Shown here one piece after another: positions 34,609 to 44,243 of a stretch of DNA of 64,000 nt; position 1 is the first letter of the stretch, and each line of letters opens with the position of its first letter. A program made the position numbers and the translations under genes. Origin of the DNA: Poindextera sp963719975 (GTDB taxonomy: Bacteria > Pseudomonadota > Alphaproteobacteria > Caulobacterales > Caulobacteraceae); the NCBI GenBank assembly GCA_963719975.1, contig CAVRED010000009.1:372001-436000 (forward strand). Reading direction: 5' to 3'. The notes beneath the pieces are model-generated. The model worked only from the letters and a program-made list of their open reading frames with translations, was not told where the DNA came from and ran no database searches.

Positions 34609-36019
34609 TTAGGCCGCCCGCGGTAGAACGAGCGCCACGCGCAGCCCCGGACCAAAGCCGCCGACCGCGCCAGGGCCCTCGTCCAGCTTCCAGCCGCCCG
34701 CCGTGCGCCTCGGCGACGGCGGCGACCAGCGACAGTCCGAGCCCCGCGCCTGGCTTGTTGCGGCTGTTCTCGAGCCGCACGAAGCGCTCGACGATGCGAT
34801 GCCGGTCGGCGTCGCTTACGCCCGGCCCCGTGTCGGTGATGGAGAACTCGATCTCGCCCGAGGAGCGGCGGCGCGAGCGCAGCATCACCGCGCCGCCGCG
34901 CGGCGTGTACTTCACGGCGTTGTCGAGCAGGTTGGCCAGCGCCTGGGCGATGAACTCGCGATCGCCGCGCACGCTGAGGCCCTGGGCGAGCTCGGCCTTG
35001 AAGTCGAGGCCGTGCTCCTCGCAGGCCGGCTCGTAGAGCTCGGCGATGTCGGCGGCGAGCTGGCTCGGATCGAACGCGGTCTGCTTGGGCGTTGCGCCCG
35101 CCGCCTGCAGCCGCGCGATCGCCAGCACGGTGGAGAAGGTGGCGAGCAGGGCGTCGGCGTCGTCGAGCGCCTGGGACAGTGCCGGCCTTGGGGTCGCCGC
35201 GGCCCGCCTCGACGTCCAGCAGCGCAAGCTCGAGCCGCGCCCGAAGCCGCGTCAGCGGCGAGCGCAGGTCGTGGGCGATCGCATCGCCGGCGTGGCGCAG
35301 CCCGGCGATCGAGGTCTCCAGCCGCGCCAGCATGTCGTTCAGGCCGGCGGCGAGCTCGCCGAACTCGTCGCGGGTCTCGGCCAGCGGCACGCGCGCGGAA
35401 AGATTGCCGCCGCGCACCGCGGAAATGACGTTGTTCAGCCGGGCGAGCGAGCGGTTGACGTTGCGGCTGACCAGGAGGCCGCCGGCGAGGCCGAGCACGA
35501 TGACGAGCGCGCCCGCGCCCCACATGGCGCGCGCGACGCGCTGGACGAAGGTCTCGGCGAAGCTGACGTCGGCCGCCACCACCAGGGTCTCGCCGCCCGC
35601 CAGCCGGACCACGTCGCCACGCGCGAGCGGCCGGCCGCTTCCTTCCATCGCGCTCCGGCAGTCCAGTCGAGCCGCATCCAGACCGGCCCTGAGCGTTCGC
35701 CGCCATTCGCCGGCGCCGTGCTTGAGCGTGCCGCCGAGCGTGCGTCCGGCGCGGTCCTTGAGCAGGTAGAGGAAGGGTCCGTCGGCCGCGGTGGACGCGG
35801 CGAAACGGCTAAGCAGGGCGCGGATCGCCGCCCTTGGCGTAGAGCGCCTCGAGCGTGCGCGTCTCCTGCGCCAGATCGTGGTCGACGATCCGCGTCACCT
35901 CGCCGGCGGTGCTGAGGTAGATGTAGCCAAGGAAGGCGGCCGCCGAGGCCGCGAACAGGGCCAGGAACAGACAGCGTGAGCAGGAACGGCGTCGTACGGA
36001 AGAGCGCGGGCAGGCGCAT
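34609..36019 (-). CDS. Sensor histidine kinase with HAMP domain; several frameshifts
   Basis: About 468 residues. It begins MRLPALFRTTPFLLT. A break near 35970 continues into a membrane helix (FLALFAASAAAFLGYIYL), and the sensor region includes TRIVDHDLAQETRTLEALYA. A second break near 35830 leads to the rest of the periplasmic part. A second helix (ALVIVLGLAGGLLV), a HAMP linker (RSLARLNNVISAVRGG), the H-box DAIAHDLRSPLTRLRARLEL and, after a break near 35180, the ATPase motifs NLLDNAVKYTP, DTGPGVS and GAGLGLSLV follow. The end reads VALVLPRAA with TAA at 34609. It lies 3 bases after the response regulator, with which it forms a two-component pair. In rhizobia the pair at this position is called FeuP/FeuQ, as I recall. 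Confidence 0.82.
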
Positions 36020-36022
36020 GGC

Positions 36023-36694
36023 TCAGCCGTCGAGCCGGTAGCCCGCACCCCGCACGGTCGTCAGCATCGGCCGGTCGAAGCCCTTGTCGAGCTTGGACCT
36101 CAGCCTCGAGATGTGCACGTCGATCACGTTCGTCTGCGGGTCGAAGTGATAGTTCCAGACCTTCTCGAGCAGCATGGTCCTGGTCACCGACTGACCGGCG
36201 TGTCGCATCATGAATTCAAGCAGCTGGAACTCGCGCGGCTGCAGGTCGATCAGCTTGCCGTCGCGCCGGACGCTGCGGCCGATCAGGTCCATCTCGAGGT
36301 CGCCGACCCGAAGGGTCGTCGCCACCGCGCCGGTCTCGCGCCGGCGCGACAGGGCCTCGACCCGCGCGATCAGCTCGGCGAAGGCGTATGGCTTGACCAG
36401 ATAGTCGTCGCCGCCGGCGCGCAAGCCCGCCACCCGATCCTCGATCTCGCCCAGCGCGGTCAGGAACAGCACAGGCGTCTGGTCGCCCTCGCGGCGCAAC
36501 GTCTCGACGACGGCAAGCCCGTCCATGTTCGGCATCATGCGGTCGACGACCAAGACGTCGAAGCCTCCGCGTCGCGCCGCATCGAGGCCGAGCACGCCAT
36601 CGGCGGCGAGCTCCGTCTCGTGGCCGGCCTCGCTCAGACCGCGCACCATGGCCGCGCCGGCCTCGGCGTCGTCCTCGATGATGAGGATCCGCAT
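36023..36694 (-). CDS. OmpR-family response regulator
   Basis: 223 residues and uninterrupted. The receiver domain has the acidic pair EDD (7-9), phospho-acceptor Asp in VLVVDRMMPN (about 51), Thr in FLTALG and Lys in YLVKPYAF. The C-terminal winged helix (about 130-223) has LQPREFQLLEFMMRHAGQ and NVIDVHISRLRSKLDK. MRILIIEDD at 36694 is chosen over a longer open frame. Partner of the downstream kinase; degP immediately upstream on the same strand suggests envelope stress or osmotic sensing. Confidence 0.92.
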   Translation of the reverse strand: MRILIIEDDAEAGAAMVRGLSEAGHETELAADGVLGLDAARRGGFDVLVVDRMMPNMDGLAVVETLRREGDQTPVLFLTALGEIEDRVAGLRAGGDDYLVKPYAFAELIARVEALSRRRETGAVATTLRVGDLEMDLIGRSVRRDGKLIDLQPREFQLLEFMMRHAGQSVTRTMLLEKVWNYHFDPQTNVIDVHISRLRSKLDKGFDRPMLTTVRGAGYRLDG

Positions 36695-36716
36695 CGCCCC
36701 CTCGGTCCTAAGCGTC

Positions 36717-38250
36717 CTAGCCGTCCATCTTGATCGGCACGAAGATGGTGCGCCCATCGCGGCGGATGCCGAGCAGGATCGACGTGCGCCCTTCCTTCTT
36801 GGCGGTGGCGACGGCGAGTTCGACGTCGTGCGGGGCCGCGACCGTCAGGTCGCCGGCGCGCACGATGATGTCGCCGGCCTGCAGGCCCTGCTCGCCGGCG
36901 TCCGACGAATCCTTGACGCCGAGCACGAGCGCGCCATGGGCGTCCGACGGAACGCTGAGGCGCCGCCGCGCGCCGTCATCGAGCGCGCCCAAGGTCATGC
37001 CCAGCACGTGCGGATGATCGGCCGCGGCCGCGTCGGGCGCCGCGACGGCGCCATCGTTCTGGCCGTTCTGGTTCAGCGCAAGCTGTTCCTCGGGCGGCCG
37101 AACGCCCGAACGGATCTCGATCGTCATCGGCTTGCCGTCGCGCAGGATGGACAGGTTCAGGATCTGGCCCTCGTGCGACTGGGCGACCAGGCGGGTCAGC
37201 TCGGTGGCGCTGTTGACCTCTTCGCCGTCCAGCCCGACCACCACGTCGCCGGACTTGACGCCGGCCTTGTCGGCCGGGCCGCCGGCCGTGAGGTCGGCGA
37301 CCAGCGCGCCCTTGCGCGAGCCCATGCCGAGGCTCTCGGCGATCTGCGGCGTGACGTTCTCGATCGAGGCGCCCATGTAGCCGCGCACGATCTGGCCGTG
37401 CTGGATCAGTTGCTGGGTGACGTTCTGCGCGACGTCGGCCGGGATAGCGAAGCCGATGCCGATGGAGCCCCCGGAGGGCGAGGCGATCTGCGAATTGACG
37501 CCGATGACGCGGCCGTAGGTGTCGAACGTCGGCCCGCCCGAGTTGCCGAGATTGATCGGCGCGTCGATCTGGATGAAGTCGACGAAGCTGTCGCCGATGT
37601 CGCGGCCGTAGGCCGAGACGATGCCCGCCGTGGCCGTGTCGCCCAGCCCGAGGGGGTTGCCGATGGCGATCACCCAGTCGCCGACCCGCGGCTTGGCCGA
37701 GTTCTCGAAGTCGACGAACGGGAAATTGGCGCCGTCGACCTTGATCACCGCCAGGTCGGTCGCCGTGTCATGGCCGATGACCCGCGCGGGCAGGATGCGG
37801 CCGTCCTTCAGCGTGACCTTGATGTCCTCGGCGTGGGTGATGACGTGGTTGTTGGTCACGATGTAGCCGTCGGACGAGATGAAGAAGCCCGAGCCCTGGC
37901 TTTCGGCCTTCTGGGTCGGCGCCTGGTTCTCGTCGCCGTTGTCCTGGCCCGGCGGGCGCGAGGTTGGGGAAGTTCTGGAAGCCGGGGACGTTCTGCAGGT
38001 CGCGGACGCTGACGTGCGAGGTGACGTCGATCGAGACGACCGCCGGCGAGACCTTCTCGAAAATGTCGGCGAAAGAGAGCGGCGCGCCAGGCGGCGGCGC
38101 GAACACGGTCGCGGTCGAGGCGAGCCGGGTTTGCAGGTGGTCGACGCTCATTGCGTTCGGCGTGACGCGCAAACCGCCGGCCGCGAGCGCGGCGACGGCG
38201 ACGCCGGCCACGGCGATGCCGATGATGATGCCTGATCTCAGCGAGGCCAT
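36717..38250 (-). CDS. degP: Periplasmic serine protease DegP/HtrA; one frameshift
   Basis: About 510 residues. The N terminus carries a signal/anchor helix (SGIIIGIAVAGVAVAALAAGG). FEKVSPAVVSIDV begins the protease domain. One extra base near 37955 breaks a Pro/Gly/Gln-rich loop, after which the frame resumes with SGFFISSDGYIVTN. The catalytic triad is about His135 (TNNHVIT), Asp165 (TATDLAVIKVD) and Ser237 (INLGNSGGP). Two PDZ domains follow (about 285-375, containing GGPADKAGVKSGDVVVG, and about 410-505). It degrades or refolds damaged periplasmic proteins. It lies between the cyc genes and the two-component pair on the same strand. Confidence 0.92.
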
Positions 38251-38410
38251 CGTCTATTCGATCCTTGTCTCCAGGGCGCGCCTGACGCGTCGTCGCCCGA
38301 TCCGCCCAAACCTAAGGATCGCAGCGTTCGGCGCCAATGGTCGCGCGCTCTTTCGGCCAATGTTACGCACTTTCGGAGTCGCAACTGTGGCTGAACGGCG
38401 CCGGGCATGT

Positions 38411-38863
38411 TCACTTGTCTATCAAAGCTGAAAGACGCGCCTGCTCGGTTGCGCTGAGATCATCGGCCGCGGCGTCCGGGCGCGCCTTGCGGCGCAACAG
38501 GATCACCCCGCCCCCAGCCAGCACCACCACGAACGGCGTCAGCCACAGGATGGCGTTGCCGAGCGAGAACGGCGGCTGGAGCAGCACGAACTCGCCGTAG
38601 CGTTGGACGAGCGAGGCCTTGATCGCCTGGTCGCTGTCTCCGGCGGCGACCTCGCTGCGCACCAGCTGGCGCAGGTCGCGGGCGATGTCGGCGTCGAATT
38701 CGTCGATCAACTCGCTCTGGCAGACGACGCAGCGGATCTGGCGGAAGAGCGCCCGAGCGCGCGCTTCCTGGGCCGGGTTCTTCAGCTGGTCGGCCGGATC
38801 CGCCGCCGCGTTGGCGAGAAGGAAGAGCGCCGCCGCCGCCGTCGCAAGCCGGGCCCAGCTCAT
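38411..38863 (-). CDS. ccmH: Cytochrome c maturation protein CcmH (CycL)
   Basis: 150 residues with signal peptide (MSWARLATAAAALFLLANAA), the thiol motif RCVVCQ (Cys45, Cys48) that keeps apocytochrome c reduced, and a single C-terminal membrane anchor (AILWLTPFVVVLAGGGVILL). Last gene of the ccmI-ccmE-ccmF-ccmH operon; its ATG overlaps the ccmF stop (ATGA). No thioredoxin-like ccmG lies between ccmF and ccmH, the same order as in rhizobial cycHJKL, so CcmG must be encoded elsewhere. Confidence 0.93.
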   Translation of the reverse strand: MSWARLATAAAALFLLANAAADPADQLKNPAQEARARALFRQIRCVVCQSELIDEFDADIARDLRQLVRSEVAAGDSDQAIKASLVQRYGEFVLLQPPFSLGNAILWLTPFVVVLAGGGVILLRRKARPDAAADDLSATEQARLSALIDK

Positions 38864-40852
38864 GTCGCCGGCTCCGCCGCCGCCTGCGTGGCGGACGCGC
38901 GCCGCGGCACGCCGAACCTGAGGCGGCGATCGGAGAGCGAAAGGGCGCCGCCCAGCGCCATGATGCAGCGGGCCGAGGAAGATGAGGCGGACGAAGGGGT
39001 TCCAATAGGCGCGCACCAGCCAGGCCGGCTGGCCGCCCTCACCGGTGCGCGGCTCGCCGAGCACAGCGTAGAGGTCGCTCAGGCCGCGCACGCAGATCGC
39101 CACGCGCGAGGTGCTCTGCTGGTTCGCCGGATAGAAGCGGCGCTCCGGCCCAGCCTGGCAAACGGGCTGGCCGGCGCGGGTGACCACGACCGTCGCGCGC
39201 TGGGCCGCGTAGTTCGGGCCGGCGATATCCCCGACGCCGGTCAGCGCCAGCTGGTAGCCGGCGACCGACATGGATTGCCCGGCGCTGAGCACCTTGGCGG
39301 CCTCGATGCGGCCGCTGGTCTCCAGCGCCGCGCCGAGGATGAAGACGCCGAGGCCGAAGTGAGCGAGGCTCATGCCCCAGGACCCGCGGGGCAGGCTGAC
39401 GAGCCGTCGCCAGGCCTGGCTGGCGCCGCCGCCGCGAACGCGCTCGACGAGCTCGCTCACCGTACCGGCGATGATCCAGATCGCGAGGGTGACGCCGGCG
39501 GCCGTCACCGCGTCGCCCGGCCGGGCCAGGGCGAGCACCAGGGCGCCGCCCGCGAGCGCGAGCAGCGCCGCCGCCCACAGGCGCTGCAGCGCGCCGGCGA
39601 GATCGGCGCGCTTCCAGGGCATGAGCACGGCGATCGGCATGAGCACCAGGACGGCGGCCATGATCGGGCCGAAGGTGCGGTTGAAGTAGGGCGGCCCGAC
39701 CGAGACCGCGTCGCTGCTGAACGCCTGGCGGATCAAGGGGAAGAGCGTGCCAAACAGCACCGCCGCCGTGGCCGCGGCGATGAAGAGGTTGTTCAGGATC
39801 AGCATGCCTTCGCGGCTGACCGGCGCGAACAAGCCGCCGGGGGTCAGCTTCGGCGCGCGCCAGGCAAAGACCGTGAAGCCGGCGCCCGAAGCCAGGCCGA
39901 GGATCGACAGCAGCAAGACCCCCCGCTTGGGGTCGATGGCGAAGGCGTGCACAGAGGTCAGCACGCCCGAGCGCACCAGGAAGGCGCCCAGCATGGAGAA
40001 GCTGAAGGCGACGAGGCCGAGGAACACGGTCCACCCGGCCAGCGCGCCGCGCTTTTCGGTGACGGTCGCGGAGTGCAGCAACGCCGTCGCGGCGAGCCAG
40101 GGCATGAAGCTGGCGTTCTCGACCGGGTCCCACGACCACCAGCCGCCCCAACCCAACACATAGTAGGACCAGAACGAGCCCAGCATGATGCCGATGGTGA
40201 GCAGGCTCCATGCGGCGAGCGCCCATGGCCGCACCCATCGCGCCCAGGCGGCGTCGACGCGCCCCTCGATCAGCGCCGCCAGCGAGAGCGAGAAGACCAC
40301 CGACATGCCGACGTAGCCCGAGTAGAGAAAGGGCGGATGGATGGCGAGGAAGGGGTCCTGCAGCAGCGGGTTCAGCGAATGGCCCTCGACCGGCGGATTG
40401 GCGAGCCGGATCAGCGGGTTGGACGCAAACACCGTGTAGCCAAGGAAGAGCGTGCCGAGCAGGCCCTGGATCGCGACGGCGTTCGCCTTGAGCCGCGCCG
40501 GCAGGCCGTCGGCGAGCAGCGCCATCACCGCCCCATAGCCGGTCAGCGCCAGGCACCAGAGCAGCATCGAGCCCTCGTGGCTGCCCCAGACGCCGGTGAT
40601 CTTGTAGAGCAGCGGCTTGGCGGTGTGTGAGTTCTCCGCCACGTTCATTACGGAGAAGTCCGAGGTCACGAACGCGACCATCAGCGCTGCGAAGGCGCAG
40701 GCCGTGCAGATGAAGGACCCGACCGCCGCCCCCTCGCCGGCGCCGGCGAGCGCGGTCGAACCGCGCCAGCGCCCGGCCAGGGAGAGCGCGGCCTGGGCGA
40801 TCGCCAGCGCGAACGCCAGCACCAAAGCAAACGAACCGAACTCGGCGGTCAT
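38860..40852 (-). CDS. ccmF: Cytochrome c heme lyase subunit CcmF (CycK); one frameshift
   Basis: About 663 residues and some fifteen membrane helices. The heme-handling tryptophan-rich signature WGGWWSWDPVENASFMPWL is present, along with conserved His residues in HPPFLYSGYVG and in loop AHFGLGVF. Near 38967 an extra C (CTGCATC) breaks the last helix: FLGPL should continue IMALGGALSLSDRRLRFG and stop at 38860. It receives heme from CcmE and attaches it to apocytochrome c in the periplasm with CcmH and CcmI. Overlaps ccmE and ccmH by ATGA at each end. Confidence 0.93.
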
Positions 40853-41328
40853 GAGCCCTTCTCCGGGGTCTCGGCGCCCTGCCCGCGCCACTCGCCCGAC
40901 GCCTTCAGCGCCTTGACCAACTCGCGCGGCATATAGCGCTCATCGTGCTTGGCCAGGATCTCGCTCGCCTGGAACACCCCGTCGGCGCGGAAGGCGCCTT
41001 TGGCGACAACACCCTGCCCCTCGCGGAACAGATCGGGGACCTCGCCGCGGTAGACGACCGGGTCCTGCCCCTTCAAGTCGGTGACGTTGAACGCGATGCC
41101 GCCATCGGCCGTCTTGCGCAGGCTGCCCGACATGACCAACCCGCCGAGCTCGATGGTGCGGCCGGCCGGCACGCGGGCGGCCCGCGCCTGGCTGGGCGAA
41201 TAGAAGAAGGAGACGGAATCGCCCAGCGCGTAGAGCACGAGCGCCGCCGACGCCGCCAGGATCGGGGCGGCCATGGCGACGGCCAAAAGGCGCCGGCGGG
41301 CCTTGCGGGATTTCGGCAGGAGACTCAT
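40849..41328 (-). CDS. ccmE: Heme chaperone CcmE (CycJ)
   Basis: 159 residues with an N-terminal membrane anchor (about 12-35) and a periplasmic OB-fold. His128 in AKHDERYMP is the covalent heme site, with Tyr132 as axial ligand. KSRKARRRL at the N terminus is the usual positive-inside stretch. Overlaps ccmI and ccmF by ATGA. Confidence 0.95.
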   Translation of the reverse strand: MSLLPKSRKARRRLLAVAMAAPILAASAALVLYALGDSVSFFYSPSQARAARVPAGRTIELGGLVMSGSLRKTADGGIAFNVTDLKGQDPVVYRGEVPDLFREGQGVVAKGAFRADGVFQASEILAKHDERYMPRELVKALKASGEWRGQGAETPEKGS

Positions 41329-42431
41329 TGCGGCGCAGCCTCCGCCCTTTCCACCTGGGCCATGGCCTCGGGCCGGTTCTTGAACTCAGCCTGGGCCTGG
41401 TTCATCGCCGCCGCCCGATCCGCCTCGTCGCCCAGCACGGTATAGGAGCGAATGAGGCGGCCCCAGCCCTCCGGATCGTCCGGCTGGGCCTTCAACCGCG
41501 CAGCGAGGCGCGAGACCATGGCGCGGATCATGGCCTGCTGGTCGGCGCCTGTCGTCTGTTGCTGCTGTTCGGCCGGCAAGGCCCCTGACGTCTGCACCGC
41601 GGCGATCTGCCGTTGCAGGGCGGCGTGCGCCGGACTGTCGGCGGGTATCAGGCCGAGCAGCGTGTTCCATTCCTGAACCCCGCCACTGATATCTCCGGCG
41701 GCGATCTTCGCACGCCCGAGGTAGTAGTGCGGCGCCGGCAGTTTGGGATCGAGGGCCATCGCCCGCTCGAACGCCGCGCGCGCCTCGGGCGAGAGATCGT
41801 CGCCCGCCTGCATGGTGATGGTCTCGCCCAAGAGCTGCCAGAGCTGGCCGCGGTTCGGATCGAGCGCGATCGCTTTCTTCAGGTCCTGTTCGGCGGCGAC
41901 CGGGTCGTCGGAATCCACCTCGGCGTGGGCCAGATAGACCAGCGGCACGGGGTCGGCGGGCCGCTTGGCGACCACAGCGCGAAGGACGGCGGCCATCTCG
42001 GGCGCGGTCAGCTGATCGGCCGTGTCGTTGGCGCCGGCTTCCTGGGTCCAGATGGCCAACCGCCGGGCGTAGGGCTGGTCGGGCGTCTGCGGCGAGCCGA
42101 CGAACAGATAGGCCGCGACCGCAAGCAGAGGGACGAGCGCCGCGGCGACGATCACGGCTATCCGCCCGCTCCGCCCGGCGCCCGCGGCCGCCGGCGTCGC
42201 CTCGGCCGCGGCGAGCAGCCGCCGCGCCGCTTCTGTCCGCGCCGAACGACGCTCGGCGTCGGGCAGCAAGCCCCTCGCAGCAAGATCGTCGATCTCCGAG
42301 AGCTGGCGACGATAGACGGCAAGCGTCGGGTCCTCGTCCGGGTTGCGCGCCTGGGCGCGCGCGGCCCTGAGCACGATCAGGATGGCCACGGCGGCGGACA
42401 ACAGGGCGGCCGCGATCCAAAAGGCGATCAT
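41325..42431 (-). CDS. ccmI: Cytochrome c biogenesis protein CcmI (CycH)
   Basis: 368 residues. Two membrane helices (MIAFWIAAALLSAAVAILIV and about 95-115) flank a cytoplasmic coil with the typical VYRRQLSEIDDLAARG. The periplasmic C-terminal half holds TPR-like repeats (DPNRGQLWQLLGETI, DPKLPAPHYYLGRA, DPEGWGRLIRSYTVLG) that bind the C terminus of apocytochrome c. First gene of the operon; upstream is the unrelated pentapeptide gene with a 25-base gap. Confidence 0.93.
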   Translation of the reverse strand: MIAFWIAAALLSAAVAILIVLRAARAQARNPDEDPTLAVYRRQLSEIDDLAARGLLPDAERRSARTEAARRLLAAAEATPAAAGAGRSGRIAVIVAAALVPLLAVAAYLFVGSPQTPDQPYARRLAIWTQEAGANDTADQLTAPEMAAVLRAVVAKRPADPVPLVYLAHAEVDSDDPVAAEQDLKKAIALDPNRGQLWQLLGETITMQAGDDLSPEARAAFERAMALDPKLPAPHYYLGRAKIAAGDISGGVQEWNTLLGLIPADSPAHAALQRQIAAVQTSGALPAEQQQQTTGADQQAMIRAMVSRLAARLKAQPDDPEGWGRLIRSYTVLGDEADRAAAMNQAQAEFKNRPEAMAQVERAEAAPQ

Positions 42432-42456
42432 GGCCTCTAGCTAATGCAATTTGCGG

Positions 42457-43731
42457 CTAGCCGCGAGGCGGCTCCACGACGGCGAGGTCGAGACCGCGGG
42501 CCCCTGGGCGATGCGCGCCGCTCAGGTCGGCCTGTTTCAGCATGGCGCCGGTGAAGTTCGAGCGGCTCAGGTCGGCGAAGACCATCACCGCGTGGTTCAG
42601 GTCGGCGTCCGAGAAGTCCGAGCCCTTGGCGATGGCGCGGGTCAGGTCGCATGGCAGCAACCGGTCGCCGCTGATCAGGAGCGGTCCGAGCACCGCCTCC
42701 CGCAGGTCGGAGCCCGAGAGCTTGGCGCCCATCAGCCGCGCCCCGCGCAGGTCCGCGCGGCGAAGGTTGCATGCGCGCAGGTCCGCGCCCTCGAGGTGCG
42801 CGCCCTGCAGCTGCACGCCTTCCATATCAAGGCCGTAGAAGACCGCGCCCTTGGCCGAAAGCGCCGTCAGATTGTAGCCCTTGATGCTCTTCAGCGCGCG
42901 CAGGTCGGCCCCGTCGAACGAGGACGGCGTGCCCTGGGCGCCGTCGGTCTCGCACCACTGGGCGTGGGCGGCGACCATGTCGGCATAGGGAAGCTCGGAG
43001 ACGTCGCGGCCCGAGGGCTGGTCCGTCAGCGCCCCGTCCATTCGCGCGTCGGTCGTGTTGCAAGCGTAGATGGTCGCGCCGACGAGGACCGCGTCGCGCA
43101 GGTCGGCGCCGGAAAGGTCGGCGCCTGAGAGGTCGGCGCCCGCCAGGTTCGCGCCCGACATCGACGCCTGCTTCAAATTGGCGCGGACCAGCTTGGCGTC
43201 CTTCAGGATCGCGTCGGTGAAGTCGGCGCGCACGGCGATGACGCCCGACAGCTTCGATCGCTCGAGGTTGGCGCCGGCGAGCGTCGCGCCTTGCGCCTCG
43301 GCGACGCGCTGGGTGTGCTCGAGCAGGCGCAGGCCCTTGCCGCGGTCGACGGCCGCGATCGAGCCCTCGCGCAGGTCGGCTTCGAACAGGTCGGCGCCGG
43401 TGAGGTCGGCCCCTCGCAAGCAGGCGCCGCGCAGGTCGGCGCGCCGGAGCGAGCTTTCACTGAAGTCGGCGTCCTGCATGTCGGCGCCGAAGAACACCGC
43501 GTGATCGAGCCTGGCGTTGACGAACTTGCAGCCGACCAGCAGCGCGCCGGTGAAGTCGGCGTCTGAGAGGTTTCGGCCGCGGAAATTCAGGCCAGAGAGG
43601 TCCATCCACGAGAAGACGGCGCGCGCGCCGCCCGGGCGCGCGGTCCACAGCCGATCGTGCTTGGCGCAGATGGCATCGGCGTCTTCTTGCGTAAGACGGC
43701 GATAGTTACTGGCCGTGCTGTACGCGGACAT
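42457..43731 (-). CDS. Pentapeptide-repeat protein
   Basis: The 424-residue protein consists mainly of A(D/N)LxG-type pentapeptides in two blocks, about 45-205 and 285-415. They are separated by a non-repetitive insert (about 210-280, LPYADMVAAHAQWCETDGAQ). A unique N-terminal 40 residues (YRRLTQEDADAICAKHDRLW) precede the repeats. Such blocks fold as right-handed quadrilateral beta helices. The two-block layout with an insert resembles Caulobacterales proteins of unknown role. There is no signal peptide or membrane segment, so it is cytoplasmic. A DNA-mimic function, as in Qnr, is possible but unsupported. Confidence 0.85.
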   Translation of the reverse strand: MSAYSTASNYRRLTQEDADAICAKHDRLWTARPGGARAVFSWMDLSGLNFRGRNLSDADFTGALLVGCKFVNARLDHAVFFGADMQDADFSESSLRRADLRGACLRGADLTGADLFEADLREGSIAAVDRGKGLRLLEHTQRVAEAQGATLAGANLERSKLSGVIAVRADFTDAILKDAKLVRANLKQASMSGANLAGADLSGADLSGADLRDAVLVGATIYACNTTDARMDGALTDQPSGRDVSELPYADMVAAHAQWCETDGAQGTPSSFDGADLRALKSIKGYNLTALSAKGAVFYGLDMEGVQLQGAHLEGADLRACNLRRADLRGARLMGAKLSGSDLREAVLGPLLISGDRLLPCDLTRAIAKGSDFSDADLNHAVMVFADLSRSNFTGAMLKQADLSGAHRPGARGLDLAVVEPPRG

Positions 43732-43823
43732 GCGGCTTCCGTGGGCAAGGGAATGTTGAACGCACTATGACCCGTTGGGGTTAAGGCAATCCTTCCGAGG
43801 ACTTGGGAAATGCCGGGTTCGGC

Positions 43824-44243
43824 CTAGCCCAAGTCGGCCGCCTCGTCGGCGAGCAGGCCGCCCTCGACCGCGACGCCCGCCGCTCTCAATCGCTCAGGCC
43901 CGCGACCCGCCGACAGCCGGTGCGCGTTGGCGGCGGCGTAGACCACCCGCGCGACGCCCGCGGCCGCGAGCCGCTCCGCGCAGGACGGCGCCCCAGACGA
44001 GCGTTCGCCGCAGGGCTCGAGGCTGACGTAGGCGACGGCGCCGCGGGCCGCCGGGCCGGCGAGCGCCACGGCCTGTTCTTCAGCGTGGGGGCGGCCACCG
44101 TCGGCCGTCGCCGCCTCGGCGACGACCATGCCGTTCGCGGCGATTACGCAGCCAACCGCCGGATTTTCGCCAGTCCGGCCGGCGCGCGTGCGCGCGAGCG
44201 CGATGGCCCGCCGCATCATCACCACGTCGACGTCAGGATCCAC
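43824..44243 (-). CDS. Stand-alone RibD-type cytidine deaminase domain
   Basis: 139 residues, starting at GTG inside the end of gpmA (11-base overlap). The zinc deaminase motif is complete: His53-Ala-Glu55 in RPHAEEQAV, then Cys78 (SLEPCGE) and Cys88 (PSCAERL). ENPAVGCVI is the typical RibD substrate-loop motif. The reductase half of RibD is missing: the ORF ends normally at ADEAADLG. It may be a pyrimidine deaminase of riboflavin or nucleoside metabolism working with a separate reductase, or have a different substrate. Coupled to gpmA, with which it shares no obvious pathway. Confidence 0.8.
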   Translation of the reverse strand: MDPDVDVVMMRRAIALARTRAGRTGENPAVGCVIAANGMVVAEAATADGGRPHAEEQAVALAGPAARGAVAYVSLEPCGERSSGAPSCAERLAAAGVARVVYAAANAHRLSAGRGPERLRAAGVAVEGGLLADEAADLG

